The notes under the pieces: generated by a model | Told to the model about the DNA's origin: nothing | The model's database searches: none | What the model saw: only the letters and a program-made list of their open reading frames with translations | Shown: piece by piece, positions 10,175 to 21,326 of the stretch | Numbering within the stretch: the first letter of the stretch is position 1 | Layout of the letters: every line of letters begins with the position of its first letter | Made by a program: the position numbers and the translations under genes | From: Pholiota molesta | Taxonomy: Eukaryota > Basidiomycota > Agaricomycetes > Agaricales > Strophariaceae | Assembly: GCA_014925825.1 (NCBI GenBank) | Contig: JACGCK010000384.1 | Span: 1 to 30,229 of the forward strand | Reading direction: 5' to 3' | DNA length: 30,229 nucleotides

Positions 10175-12068
10175 TCTACTTAAAGACGTGTCAGCCATAC
10201 GAAGTCGTAAATCAACTAAGACTACATACCTCGGTCAACAAGGATCGTAGGGGAGTGTCCGATTCGCGTCGTGCAGTGTTGCATACCGTTGGGTCGTGCT
10301 GGATCGACGCAAACGGCAGAAGCGCGAACTGGTTACCGAGTCTGAGAAGGGGACTTGGGGAGGTACTGATGGCTAATGAATACGCCGCACCGGAGACCAG
10401 ATAAGACACCAGTAAGCTTATGAGCCAGCCTACAAGTGGTAGTGGGGCATCATCTAGTGACTGGTTTCGCGATACTTGGCAGCTCTGAATCCCGGATAAA
10501 AAGGTATTTTTTCCCATGAGGGCAGGGTGCCAGGCTGTGCACCTGACAACTTCGTCATACTCTAATTTCAATCAGTACACATACATACCAGTGGCAGCGG
10601 CCGCAGTTTTCCTGGAGTGTTATTTTGACTCTGATCTGGGCCCTGACAAAATTGTCAGTCAGAACGCATTGTTGTTCAAAGCACCAGACCGACCAGGAAA
10701 ACACAATCATTACATCATGACAAGGTGTTGCAAAGGTGTTTGGAAGGCTTACACTGAGTTAAGCCCAAGTTAAGCCTTTCACTGGCAGATAGAGAGTCTG
10801 TAAACTTCCGGAGTTTCCCATTCGCAGCGCACATGGCCACTCCCGAGTCCCAAGTAGGAATCGGGAAGAAAACAAAGCTTCAGCCAGAGTATCAAGCACA
10901 GTGAGGAGCCAGCTCAAGCGGCGACGTCGGAGGATTGTGACGCGACAAGGTGTGCAAATCAATGGTGCATTCCCAATCGAGCAAAAAAAAACCGTCACAA
11001 GACGTGACCCAATATGACATCATAGGTACCTTACGAGTTATCTGAGTTCTTGAACCAGGTATCATATGTACGCACCTCTCAACCTCCGAGCTTTCTGAGG
11101 CGTGAAATAAATACATGAAGAAGGAAGTAAAGTAGGCGAAGCTTGCAACAGGGCCCCAGTAGTGGCTACATTATTGGATCGAACAGACAAGAAATAAATT
11201 CGACTGCAAGATCCAAAGTTGAAAGCACACGTACGCATGTACCAATACCACGCGAACGTGCCTTGGCTCGGAAAATGTCTGGGTCCTACATATTTCTGAT
11301 CCTACTTCTTTAGGATGATGCAGGTCGAGCAGCTAGCGAGCTCCTGTGGGGCTTCACACTGTTACCCACCGGGTGGAGCATTAGATTGGTCAAAAAAAGC
11401 ATGAACGCATTTCCGAAGGGGATTGTCTGCAGGAAGCATATACGTCCTATCGAGTTGACCAGGCCTATTAGGTGTGAATCATCTATAACGCGAATAATAG
11501 CCTGGCGCCCATTTGCGGCGTCACTTCCAGCACAAATTTCGGGCCATCAGAACGGACAAGTCTCAATTGGAGATGGCCATAGAAAAATAAATGCGCGAAA
11601 AACATGGCTGTAGTTATCTGCAAACCTTTTTGTCAAATCAATTAAATAAACAGAGTCAGAAGAAAACCCGTAGTCTGGGGAGAATTAAGCACTGTGGATT
11701 GACCGTCGTCTATGTGTAAATGTGTTATTTATCGCGTACGTTCTATTATTATCTCTCATCTGAATCTCATACTTAGATACTACAGGTCAGTCAACGTCAA
11801 TCCATGCTTCATTAGTATATAACTCCGGCTGAAATGCCCACCACTGTGGCAGTCATCATCATCATCAAAATTATCTTCGCTCATTACCCATTCACCAGAT
11901 GCTGTTTTTAGCGCGCGTAGAGGGCTATAATTAGCTTTTGTGACGTCATTGTATGGCCAGCTCTCGACCATTGCCTGCACTCAGACAACGTCTAAGAAAG
12001 AAAGACTAACGACCGAATTAAAAACATTTGTGGACCCCTGCACTCGACTTCCCACTTCGCTACTCGCT
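10175..12068. other. Long divergent intergenic region, no gene recognised
   Basis: About 1.9 kb separates the kinase start from the transporter start. Open frames are short, overlap on both strands and lack recognisable motifs. A missing 5' exon of the kinase gene could lie in 10175-10450, where one minus-strand frame is open, but its sequence does not look like the expected DUF4238 start. The rest probably holds the two promoters. Confidence 0.55.
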
Positions 12069-14440
12069 ATGCCGCTATACTACGTGTAAGTTCCGTATCG
12101 ACCGCAAGTTATAGCATCTCATTTTTACCCACGCAGCCATGGCATGCCCATTGGGGGCACGGCGATCATGCTCGCCCTCGTCGCCAGTATGGGAGGGTTC
12201 ATTTTCGGCTACGATACTGGCCAAATCAGCGACATTCTAATCATGGAGAACTTCAAACTGCGCTTCGCAACATGCTCGAATTATTCGGACGCCTCGACCT
12301 GCTCGTTTACGACGGTGCGCGCCGGCCTCATCGTGGCGCTACTGTCAATAGGTACCCTCGCTGGCGCCCTATTCGGAGCCATGTACGTTGTTTCGCGTCT
12401 TCTGCAACGGATTCAATTTTGGGCGCTTATGGATGGAATATTGAACAGCGTCGCGGATTGGTTAGGACGGCGGTACGCGATGATCACTGAATGCGGCATG
12501 TTTTCCATCGGAATCATCGTTCAGATAACGGCTAAACATGTGTGGCAACAAGTTGCGGTGGGGCGGTTCATATCAGGTTTGGGAGTGGGTGCGCTCAGTG
12601 CCGCAGTCCCTATGGTGTGTCGCTCCCTTTCGCGCGTGGTTTTGATGGACTAACATACTCTTCTTCTGTCCGCCTTCGTTAGTATCAAGCGGAATTGGCG
12701 CCAGCGCAAATTCGAGGAACTCTTACGGCAACATATCAGTTATTCATTACCTTCGGAATTCTCGTCGCATGTGCGTCCTGTCCCCATCGTTCTCTACAGT
12801 GGATTCTTGGTACTTCCTCAATATCATATCCATGGGATTGTTGTTAGCGTTTCGGTTGCTTTTCAGTTCGCTAACTTCCACCGTTCAACTTAGATTGTAT
12901 CGGTATTGGAACTAGATCGCTCTCGGGGGCCAAGTCTTGGCGCACTATCATCGGAATTGGCCTCATCTGGCCGGGCATACTCTGCGCCGGTATCCTCTTC
13001 ATGCCCGAATCCCCTCGGTAGGCTGCCCGTCTACTTCTCTCCGCACACATTTAATCCCTCCCAAAAACAACAACTAGCTGGCTGGCTGCACACGGCCGCT
13101 TGCAAGAAGCCGAACGCTCTGTAGCCCGCTCCCACGGAATCAGTTCGAAAGACGAAGGCACGAACCGCTTCGTCCAATCTGAAGTCAACGAGATCGCACA
13201 GCAAATCGAGGAAGAACGCACCCAGGCGGGCGGGTGGATCGACTGCTTCAAGCCGAAACATAAACTGCTCTATCGCACGCTCCTGGGGATGGGCCTGCAG
13301 AGCTTCCAGCAGCTGACGGGCGCGAACTACTTCTTCTACTACGGCGCGACTATCTTCATGAGTGTTGGCATCAGCGATAGTTATGTTACGCAGATTATCC
13401 TGGGGGCGGTTAACTTCGTGTGTACCTTTGGGGGGTTGTACGTCATGGAACGGGTGCGTTTATTCTTCGCTTACATTTTCACCGCACATATTGAAAGCAC
13501 TCCTCGTGTTTGGTAGTTTGGGCGCCGGCTCCCCTTGATCTTCGGTGGCCTCTGGCAATCTGCGTGGCTCTTCGTATTCGCAGCAGCAGGAACAGCCAAA
13601 GACCCTACAACGAATCGTGGTATCGGCCAACGTCAGTATTTCTTTCGCTGGTGATAGAGATGCCATTTATAGATCGCCTGATGACGATCTTTCAATCTGC
13701 TTCCACAGTGATGATCGTCAGCGCTTGTATGTTCATTCTCGGCTATGCGACGACGTGGGCGCCTGGGGTGTGGATTCTCATTGGGGAGACGTTCCCGACG
13801 AAAACGAGGGCGAAGCAGGGTGCGCTTGCTACCTCTTCTAATTGGTGAGTACACTCCAATCCATCGTATTGCGTTATTTCTGACTTATCGTCAATGTTTG
13901 ATTGTCTAGGCTATGGAATTTCTTGCTCGCATTCTTCACTCCGTTCATCACTAAAGCCATCGCCTTTAAATATGGTTTCGTTTTTGCTGGTGTGTTGCCA
14001 TTTCTACATGTCGTCGTCATGTGTAGTCTCATGTGCCTAACACTTTGCCTTTTTTTTCTTTCTTCAAAGGTTGTAATCTGGCGGGCGCTCTCATGGTCTT
14101 CTTCTTCCTCTACGAAAGTTCCGATCTCACATTGGAGAGCGTGGATATGGTCCGTGCACTTTCCCTCCTCCCATCCGCCTCCCTGGAACCTGACCCGCCG
14201 AATGAACTACCACAGATGTACAACGACTGCAACTGCAAGCCCTGGCACTCGCGCCAGTGGGCGCCGGTGGGGTACGCGTCGCGCTATGACCTCGTCGTGC
14301 AGACCAGGGCCGCGCAGGCGAGGAAGCCGCTGGCGAGCGGTGCGCTCGAGGAGAAGCAGATCGAACATGCGCCGGAGCCTGGCACAGAGCCGGAGTCTTC
14401 CACCGCTGCGAGGGGTGATAACAGCAAGGAACCGCCTTAG
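12069..14440 (+). CDS. Sugar transporter, major facilitator superfamily (hexose transporter type)
   Basis: The model predicts a 562-residue twelve-helix plasma-membrane sugar carrier. Eleven exons: 12069-12085, 12137-12382, 12449-12614, 12683-12770, 12894-13017, 13078-13453, 13517-13631, 13673-13844, 13910-13989, 14070-14149, 14216-14440. Family motifs occur in order: GGFIFGYDTGQISD in helix 1, DWLGRRYAM after helix 2, GRFISGLGVGALSA, the sugar signature MPESPRW, QQLTGANYFFYYG in helix 7, ERFGRR and an acidic cytoplasmic tail. QQLTGxNYFFYYG is typical of fungal glucose/hexose carriers. The start gives a 17 bp first exon (MPLYYV), whose splice places residues suitably before helix 1. Oddities: the usual PETKGLSLEE after helix 12 reads LYESSDLTLESVD, and the last intron has a GTCCGT donor and an open 66 bp frame. 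The substrate cannot be read from sequence. Confidence 0.94.
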
Positions 14441-14879
14441 TATCTGTGAGAAGGGGGGGGAGGGGGAAGTGTTGGTGTCAAGTTGGTGTTGGCCGGTGAG
14501 AGGGGCTAGCGGGGGTCGACGAAACCTGAAGAAGAGGCAAATTCAGTGGTCTTTCTGGGTGATTTTTACTATTTATCTTGTTTTTTTTTTACCAATTATC
14601 TTACGTCGTGCTACTACATCTACTTTTGATCTACTTGCCATCTAATAATCGCAGCTCAATTTACTATTTTTGGTAAAAATCAATCTAGAATCCCATGTGC
14701 ACGTGAATTGTACACGTGGGAATGAGTAAGCGCTTGCTAGGAGCCACAAACAATGACAAAGAACGCGTCGCAAAAATACTAAATCACCCCATCGCGCACT
14801 TGTTTCACAACCCATTCCTCTATCTAAACATCCCCAAATCCTATACCGACCTTTCCTAATCCTTTTCTCAATACTAACC
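14441..14879. other. Transporter 3' end and peroxiredoxin promoter, no gene
   Basis: This stretch separates two tandem plus-strand genes. It starts with a G-rich tract just after the transporter stop (14450-14466) and a run of T near 14580. It ends with a pyrimidine-rich stretch from about 14815 to the peroxiredoxin ATG, a pattern common upstream of strongly expressed fungal genes. No TATA box was convincing. Confidence 0.5.
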
Positions 14880-15862
14880 ATGTCTGCCTTTGTTCAGCGT
14901 CCCGCGCCTGCCTTCAAGGCCGAGGCCGTCAGCAATGGCGAGTTCATTGACGTATGTCTGAGCGACTACCTTGGTCAATGGTGGGTCTTTCATTCTATAC
15001 CTGGAGTGGCACGGAAGTCTGAAAACTTGTATTTTTGATTGATTAGGGTTGTCCTTCTTTTCTATCCCATGTGAGCACCCACCCTTGCTGCAGAGATTCT
15101 GGTATGGTTGCCATGAAAGCAGTTTACTGACTTGTCCTGCGATACAGGGATTTCACCTTCGTCTGCCCTACGTGAGTGGCCTTTCATCTGCATTCCATTT
15201 GCATCATCGACTTATCTACGTTTATAGTGAGATCCTCGCGTTCAACGACGCCCTTGCCAAGTTCAAGGAACTCAACACCGCCGTCTTCGGTATCTATCCC
15301 CCGTCCCCAATATCGCATTCCATCTCATATTAACCCCGCACTCCACCTCCTCAGGTGTCTCCACCGACTCCAAGTTCTCCCACTTCGCGTGGTCCACCCA
15401 GACACGCAAGGAGGGCGGCCTCGGCCCGAACCTCGAGCTTCCGCTCATCGCGGACCGCAACATGACCATCTCCCGCGACTACGGCGTCCTCATCCAGGAG
15501 GAGGGCATCGCGCTCCGCGGTTTGTTCATCATTGACCCGAAGGGTACTCTCCGACAGATCACCGTCAACGACCTCCCCGTCGGACGTTCGGTCGACGAGA
15601 CGCTTCGTCTGATCAAGGCGTTCCAGTTCACGGTGCGTTCCGATCTCACCTCATTTTTCATTTTCCAATAGATTATTTATTGTTTTCTTAGGATCAATAC
15701 GGCGAGGTCTGCCCCGCCAACTGGAACGAGGGCTCCCAGACCATCAAGGCCGACCCGCTCGGGAAACTGGAATATTTCGGCTCTGTTTCTGGTGCGCAAA
15801 ACGGACACGCAAATGGCAATGGAACTAACGGTGCATCGAAGAAGAGGGCTCGCGTCGAGTGA
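14880..15862 (+). CDS. Typical 2-Cys peroxiredoxin (thioredoxin peroxidase, AhpC/Prx1 class)
   Basis: This enzyme reduces hydrogen peroxide and organic peroxides, with thioredoxin as electron donor. The model predicts 219 residues from six exons: 14880-14980, 15047-15070, 15148-15171, 15228-15289, 15355-15632, 15692-15862. Peroxidatic Cys48 lies in DFTFVCPTE and resolving Cys170 in GEVCPANW, at nearly the same positions as in yeast Tsa1. The GGLG motif (near residue 93) and the YF motif (191-192) are both present, the pair that makes eukaryotic 2-Cys peroxiredoxins prone to overoxidation. Two exons are only 24 bp long. The protein does not stop a few residues after YF as usual. It runs on for 27 residues through a Gly/Asn/Ala-rich stretch to a basic end, SKKRARVE. 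There is no signal peptide, so the protein is probably cytosolic, perhaps partly nuclear. Confidence 0.97.
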
Positions 15863-16998
15863 AGCACCATTGATGTGTTGCTGTACCTCGTGCTCGATGC
15901 TTTTCGCTACGCCGCTCGTCAAGTTTGCTGTTGCTGTCCCCCTCTCGTTATTGCGCAACCGGTGCCGAAGCATTGAAACATAGTTATCCGCAAAGTCTTA
16001 CCATTATAGATGAAATTAGATCTTCCTGGCTTTAGAATCATAGATAGACTAGCGCGTAGATACATGCACATATCATTTGTTCTAGATAATTTACCATAAC
16101 TCCTACATACTTTTGTGCGTCATTTTTTGTTGCAAACGTAGATGTTCTTTTTTAGAGAAAATACAGTGTTGTCTTACTTTTTGGGATGTCGTGTACAAAG
16201 CACAGTGAGTCTCCAACGTCGAACTTGCATCGAACTGTCCAGACAGTGCAAGTTACGATAGTGATATATCACATCCCTCTACTCCTCTGACAGTCCAGTA
16301 TTTCTGTTGTCTGCCGGCGCGCACCATAACTTCTCAAAGTATGTAACAAAGCGTCAAGCGGTCCATTTGTGCTTATGGCTACTAGGTAGAATTTTGGACT
16401 CGGGTGCACCATTGCAACTCCCAAGCAACTACGAAAACTTACTACAGCAAACCCATCGAAATTGAACGACTAAACTGATCAGCAAGGTCCATTCAGCTGA
16501 GCTCGATCTCCTCGCAATCTCCTCGCCAAGAAATTTGACGAACTTGTAACTGCCGCCGGAATCGCGAACTCCCAAAACGGCCGGGCAGCAGCTTGGCCGT
16601 AATGAAGACAAATATCTTCCAGTAGGAAATAAGAATAAGTACATCTGAATGTAGCGCAATCTTTTATTGTTGATTTTAGAGTCTAGACTGATTTCGGAAG
16701 GCACTACAGTTAGTCAGCATGGACAGAGGTGGTACTCCTCACAAGATGCTCAGATGTGTTAGATCGAGGTGTAATAGAGCATTCAAAAGGAATGATGTGA
16801 CTAGACACTAATGAATCAGTATATGAACAGGAGGCCAGGTGGGCGCAATATTAGCTTACACGATGATGCCTTCGTTGTATTTAGCCTCAGGAATGATATT
16901 CTGGCTATATATTGTACGGCTACAGTACCGCCAAGTGTGCGCTGTCAACCAGAAGATGCATTCAAAGTGGCAAAATTAGTGTGTGCCCGCCGCCTTGA
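15863..16998. other. Convergent intergenic region, no gene recognised
   Basis: About 1.1 kb lies between the peroxiredoxin stop and the stop of the first F-box gene. It should contain both 3' untranslated regions. Short open frames on either strand lack motifs. No repeat or RNA gene was recognised. Confidence 0.55.
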
Positions 16999-18651
16999 TC
17001 AAAATACTATGCTCATCCCCTCTTGCTGCAGTCTCTGCAATACTGCAGTGTCTGCATCATCGAACAGGATCCCTGGGTTATCAGGACGTTTGAACCGCGC
17101 CGGTGTTATGAATGCCACTGAGCGTAGGCTTAGCCTCACCAATGGCAAAGACGCATTTACCCTCGATGGCAGTCGTTCCCGCGCCATCCGTGCTTCTAAT
17201 CCGATACTGGGCTGGATTTCGACGTCATAGCCCGAAGTGCGCATAGTGGAAGGGCCGTACCATCTGTCTGCGAGGAATCCGACCAGGGCATGCGGGGTGG
17301 GCTCAATGGGTCCATGATAATAGAACGTCTCCAAATTCGGAGCAAGGCATCGTCTTGCACCCTCCTCATCGGCCCCCTCACATTTGGTTGGGTTCATCAG
17401 ATCCAAAGTCTTCTGTGTGAGCGCAATGTCCTTGTGCATTCCGTTGTTCAGCACCAGCTTGCGCAGCTGGGGCAGCACCTCCAGACACCCCAAAAGCTGC
17501 TCCTCCAAGGGCATCTGACCTGCCAGACATAGTGTCTCCAGCTTTCCGGCGGAACGAGAGAGAAATGGGAGAAGTGAAGGAAGTCCTGTGAGTGGATCTC
17601 CAGTCTGTACATGTAGCGAAAAGGAACGCAGCATAGGTAGCGTCAACGCCTCGAGGAGCCCAGGAATCCCCATCTGTCTCATGTTATAAACCATCACTTC
17701 AACCACTTCGAGCGTGGTGTGTGTGAGTGCAGGTGTGACATTTATGTTATAGGACCTCATCCGAGTCATATCGGCAATATAGCTGCGCAGGCGTGGGCAG
17801 AGGCGGAGGCTGTCGAGACACTCCTCGACCACGCCAAAGCAGTCAGTCACCTCAAGGCGCTCGAGCTGCGCCCATGGCAGCAATACTGTCGTAATGGGGC
17901 ATTTATAAAGCCTGACATCGCGCAGCTTCGGCGCATAGGCGAAGAGGTCGAAATCTTGCATGCCTTCGAAGCAACTCCCAGGGCGAAGACTGATACATGT
18001 GAGCAAGGGCAAGCAATCCGCGATATCAGGATTGAAATTCCATGCCTCCCGCACGACCAGCTCCAAGGTTTGGAGTCGATGAGCATACGCCTCGAGCACG
18101 GCAAGAACAGCTGTGGACCCGACACCACTGTCCTCATCGTCCTCGTCGTACTCGTCGAAGTCTTCCACAAGGCTCAAGCTGAGCGGACGTTGGCCGGACT
18201 TAGAGATCCAGTAGCGCAACTTCTCGGCTTGCGCGTTCGAATTTGCATTTTTGAATGTTATCTTGGTATTGCTCCACAGCTGTGATGTTTCCATTGCGAT
18301 ATTTCTCCACGCTGAGCAAACTGCGCTGATAAGTGTTGGTGTAGTTGTGCAGGCACAGTTGAACTGCTCCAAAGTCGAGGGCCACCAAAATGGGTAATCA
18401 AAACTTACGCCCATGACACGACTGTTATATTCCGAGACTAATATTGGGGAACATGCGAATTCGAAGATCGTGGCAAGCACTTCTGGAGGAAGGTTGACCG
18501 CTGGCACCAATGCGTTTCGCTTGTGCATTAAGGTTTCGATATAGGCGTCGAGGTCGGCAATTTTGCGTGCTTGCTCTGGTGTGGGGTTGGGTAAGTGTGA
18601 GATGGGTGGAGTGCTACGCTGTCGTGTGCATGAGGAGCAAGAGGGCGACAT
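16999..18651 (-). CDS. F-box protein with leucine-rich C-terminal part
   Basis: This single-exon gene encodes 550 residues from the ATG at 18651; the in-frame TTG further upstream was not used. After a Ser/Thr/Pro-rich start and a short helical stretch (ARKIADLDAYIETLMHKRNAL), an F-box-like segment begins near residue 50 (NLPPEVLATIFEFACSP). It ends with VCSAWRNIAMETSQLWS, the usual pattern of mushroom F-box proteins. The rest is leucine-rich and irregular, as expected for degenerate leucine-rich repeats, with an acidic patch (EDFDEYDEDDEDSG). F-box proteins of this kind link targets to SKP1/cullin ubiquitin ligases. The target is unknown. A GTAAGT occurs inside the F-box, but no acceptor restores frame and the read-through matches the family better, so no intron is called. 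Confidence 0.85.
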   Translation of the reverse strand: MSPSCSSCTRQRSTPPISHLPNPTPEQARKIADLDAYIETLMHKRNALVPAVNLPPEVLATIFEFACSPILVSEYNSRVMGVSFDYPFWWPSTLEQFNCACTTTPTLISAVCSAWRNIAMETSQLWSNTKITFKNANSNAQAEKLRYWISKSGQRPLSLSLVEDFDEYDEDDEDSGVGSTAVLAVLEAYAHRLQTLELVVREAWNFNPDIADCLPLLTCISLRPGSCFEGMQDFDLFAYAPKLRDVRLYKCPITTVLLPWAQLERLEVTDCFGVVEECLDSLRLCPRLRSYIADMTRMRSYNINVTPALTHTTLEVVEVMVYNMRQMGIPGLLEALTLPMLRSFSLHVQTGDPLTGLPSLLPFLSRSAGKLETLCLAGQMPLEEQLLGCLEVLPQLRKLVLNNGMHKDIALTQKTLDLMNPTKCEGADEEGARRCLAPNLETFYYHGPIEPTPHALVGFLADRWYGPSTMRTSGYDVEIQPSIGLEARMARERLPSRVNASLPLVRLSLRSVAFITPARFKRPDNPGILFDDADTAVLQRLQQEGMSIVF

Positions 18652-19611
18652 ATCCGGGTTCAACTATTTTCCAATAGCAGTATAAATTGACCACAAGTTG
18701 CAAAAGGCCTCGTTAGGTACAGGAACTGCCATGGAGGGAAATGGACTCACTTTAGTCGCTCCTGCCGGACGGTTTTGCGAAGGTGTCCCTTCAGTTAGAT
18801 ATTCCAACGATAGAATTTTCGTGTGGTAGTGCGCTGCTGCTCCATTTGATAGTCAGTAACTATTCCAACGACAGCTAACTATAGCAAACTTACATGAATC
18901 TGGAGATTTTTCAAAGCTTACGCTTAGTCTTTCAAGGCTAAAGCCCAGAGTCCTGTATGAACGTTCTATGTTCAGCGTTCGAACATCCGACGGTGACCGC
19001 GCTGGCGAACAGGGACTCGGTTAATGCCGTGATCTATATTATATACGCCTTACATAAGTACCAAGGCCAGATTACAAGAACACCATCCAAACACCATCCC
19101 CAAAAAATTGGGAGTCGAGCAAAGAGAGCGAACTGTACCAGTTGAGAGACCATAGGCATTTAGATATGATGAAATGAGGACAAGCTGTATGTGGAGACCA
19201 TGCGTCAAAGCATGGATGTTGAAGAGCGCAAAGTTGGCGCAAAGTCGCTTGAAAGTTGCTTGAAAGTCGCACGCGGGTGATAAAAAGCAACCTCCATCCC
19301 TTGTCTTTGTATTGCGTCTGCTTTCTGACCAGACGATCAATTGACCAAAGCGCACCGCTCAAAAGGAATTAGGCTGCAAAACACGCAGTCACAAAATTTG
19401 TATTTCTTTCTGTGGCAATCTTGCTAGCGCTTGTATGACACTTGATAGCGAGCGCTTGGTTTGGTGATCTATTCACTTGACGTGATATCTTGGCCCGGTG
19501 TTGGACAGGCAGTGGCATGCTTTGGTGGACATATAAGAAAGTTGAAATTCCTGAGCGGAGACAATTTAACCTACACCGTCCAGTGCGCGCCCTACTTTGC
19601 TTCGGAGAATT
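18652..19611. other. Divergent intergenic region between two F-box genes
   Basis: About 960 bp separates the start codons of two divergent F-box genes and should carry both promoters. An ATATAAG sequence lies near 19530, about 80 bp before the second ATG, and could be a TATA-like element. No other gene is supported; open frames here are short and unrecognisable. Confidence 0.5.
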
Positions 19612-20907
19612 ATGGACTCCCCCTCAACTCGGATCAATTCTCTGCCAAATGAGCTCATCTCGATGATCTTCTCGGAGATCGTAATATGGTATTCTCGCCA
19701 GTGGCCGTCTTTATCAGTTTACGACACACCAACATCGGACACTTCCGCCCTTTTGCCCGCATCCCAAGTTTGTACAAGGTGGAGAGAAATTGCCCTCAGC
19801 CATGGGTGGATATGGGCCTCTGCTATGAATGTCGACCTCGTCAAGCCTCGCTGGGCCCAAGAGCTTGTTCGGCGCGCAGAAGATGCACCCCTGGTGATCC
19901 ATTCGGAATCGCGTAACCAAGACCACTCGCAGGCTTTTCGGACACCTATCTGGCAATACGTCCTCGCAAACATGGACAAGTGCGGAGCTCTGTTTTTACA
20001 GACATGTGTTTACTGCGCTAATGCCCAACTTTCGGGGGCTCTCACTCAACCTGCACCCAAGCTCGAATCAGTTGTGATATGCAATGAGTATGTGCCGAAT
20101 GAACGCGAACACGAACATTCCACTTACGCCCCTTTCGTGCTACCCAATGATCTGTTCGATGGATGCGCGCCTCAGTTGAGAAAGTTTGCTACAAGTAATG
20201 TCGACCTTCTGTCCTCATTCAATTTCTCTCTCTGGAATCAGCTTACGGCGCTGAGTGTCATAGACCAAGATTCAGGTGGACTGAAATCTGGGATCACGCT
20301 TTCGGCGCAACAATGGCTGGAAGGCCTTCGTGGATCAACCCAGCTTGAATACCTGCAGCTGGGCTGGGGGGTTCCCATGTCGGGAGGAAGGTTTGAGCCC
20401 GATTCCAGCCTCGCACATATCCCCGATGTCCATTTAGATCGCCTTCGCGTCCTTCAATTATCGGCGCTCTCTGAAAGGGACACCATGTTTGATATTTTTG
20501 TCAAGCTCGTTGTCCCGGTCGCCTGCAGTACCTCCGTCGATGCTTTATACGATACGAAGCGGCCAGATGCTGATCTTGGCAGGCTACAGACTGGACTCTG
20601 TCACCGGCTCGAGAGGTGGCTTGAAATTGGTTTCAATCCAATTGTTGATCCTTTTCAGGTTACACTACAGAATAACCATGGTCAGGATCCAAGGAGCATT
20701 CCATCGTTTGGCTTTGAAATCCAAGTTCACAACCTTGACACCTGTTCAGTAGTAGCCTCGGACCATGCTATGAATCCCCCAAACTTTGAATTCCAGTATC
20801 ACTGCTTAGGGGAAGTATCGGAAGATAAGTCTAGCACCACTCCACATCCTCTTGCCCGGCTAAAAAAGGTGCTGGAGAATTGCCACCTTCTGCCAAATCC
20901 TAGATAG
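19612..20907 (+). CDS. F-box protein
   Basis: This single-exon gene encodes 431 residues from the ATG at 19612. The F-box begins near residue 10 (SLPNELISMIFSEIVIW) and ends with SQVCTRWREIALSHGWIW, the usual tryptophan-containing end in basidiomycete F-box proteins. The rest has scattered leucine-rich segments (LRKFATSNVDLL, LRGSTQLEYLQLGWG, LDRLRVLQLSAL), suggesting degenerate leucine-rich repeats. The likely role is a substrate adaptor for an SCF ubiquitin ligase; the target is unknown. It is divergent from another F-box gene, but the two are not near-identical and differ in length. The start is supported because an upstream extension would need a non-ATG codon and adds only five residues. 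Confidence 0.82.
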   Translation: MDSPSTRINSLPNELISMIFSEIVIWYSRQWPSLSVYDTPTSDTSALLPASQVCTRWREIALSHGWIWASAMNVDLVKPRWAQELVRRAEDAPLVIHSESRNQDHSQAFRTPIWQYVLANMDKCGALFLQTCVYCANAQLSGALTQPAPKLESVVICNEYVPNEREHEHSTYAPFVLPNDLFDGCAPQLRKFATSNVDLLSSFNFSLWNQLTALSVIDQDSGGLKSGITLSAQQWLEGLRGSTQLEYLQLGWGVPMSGGRFEPDSSLAHIPDVHLDRLRVLQLSALSERDTMFDIFVKLVVPVACSTSVDALYDTKRPDADLGRLQTGLCHRLERWLEIGFNPIVDPFQVTLQNNHGQDPRSIPSFGFEIQVHNLDTCSVVASDHAMNPPNFEFQYHCLGEVSEDKSSTTPHPLARLKKVLENCHLLPNPR

Positions 20908-21326
20908 ACAGTCAAATTCAACTTATGTACATAAATTCCACTCAATGTCCCAAATAAATTTTTCAAAATCCTTACCGTAGCCGTAGCAACTTGAAGGCAA
21001 TGTTTGAGTCTTTGGATTCTAAAAATAGGAACAGAAACAGCCCACAGGCGCCTATCAATTGAATCTAAATGTCATCGATGTCCTGGAGAACTCTTCCTGA
21101 ACAAGTTGACAGTTTAAAATGTCTGCGAACATGCAGACTTGCTTCTCAGTGCTCAGCATTCAAACTTCAGGCCCAGGGTTAGGCTTAACTTGCAAGGAGC
21201 ATTTCAAGTCATGAATGAGCATGCAAAGGAATCCCAGAAATTCAGATGTGATGCCTGATGATAAGTAAGTACAAGTGATGAGAATACAATAAAATAAGAT
21301 ACGAAGCAAAAACGAAAAACAAAAAA
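20908..21326. other. Convergent intergenic region, no gene
   Basis: This 419 bp stretch holds the 3' ends of the second F-box gene and of SAC3. AATAAA-like signals occur near 20953 (plus strand) and 21287. Nothing else was recognised. Confidence 0.55.

Noticed and set aside
10516..10773. 85-codon plus-strand open frame in the kinase-transporter gap
   Set aside because: No recognisable domain or splice continuation.
18325..18420. Possible intron in the first F-box gene starting at a GTAAGT on the minus strand
   Set aside because: No nearby AG acceptor restores the frame, and the read-through sequence TTPTLISAVCSAWRNIA fits the family pattern.
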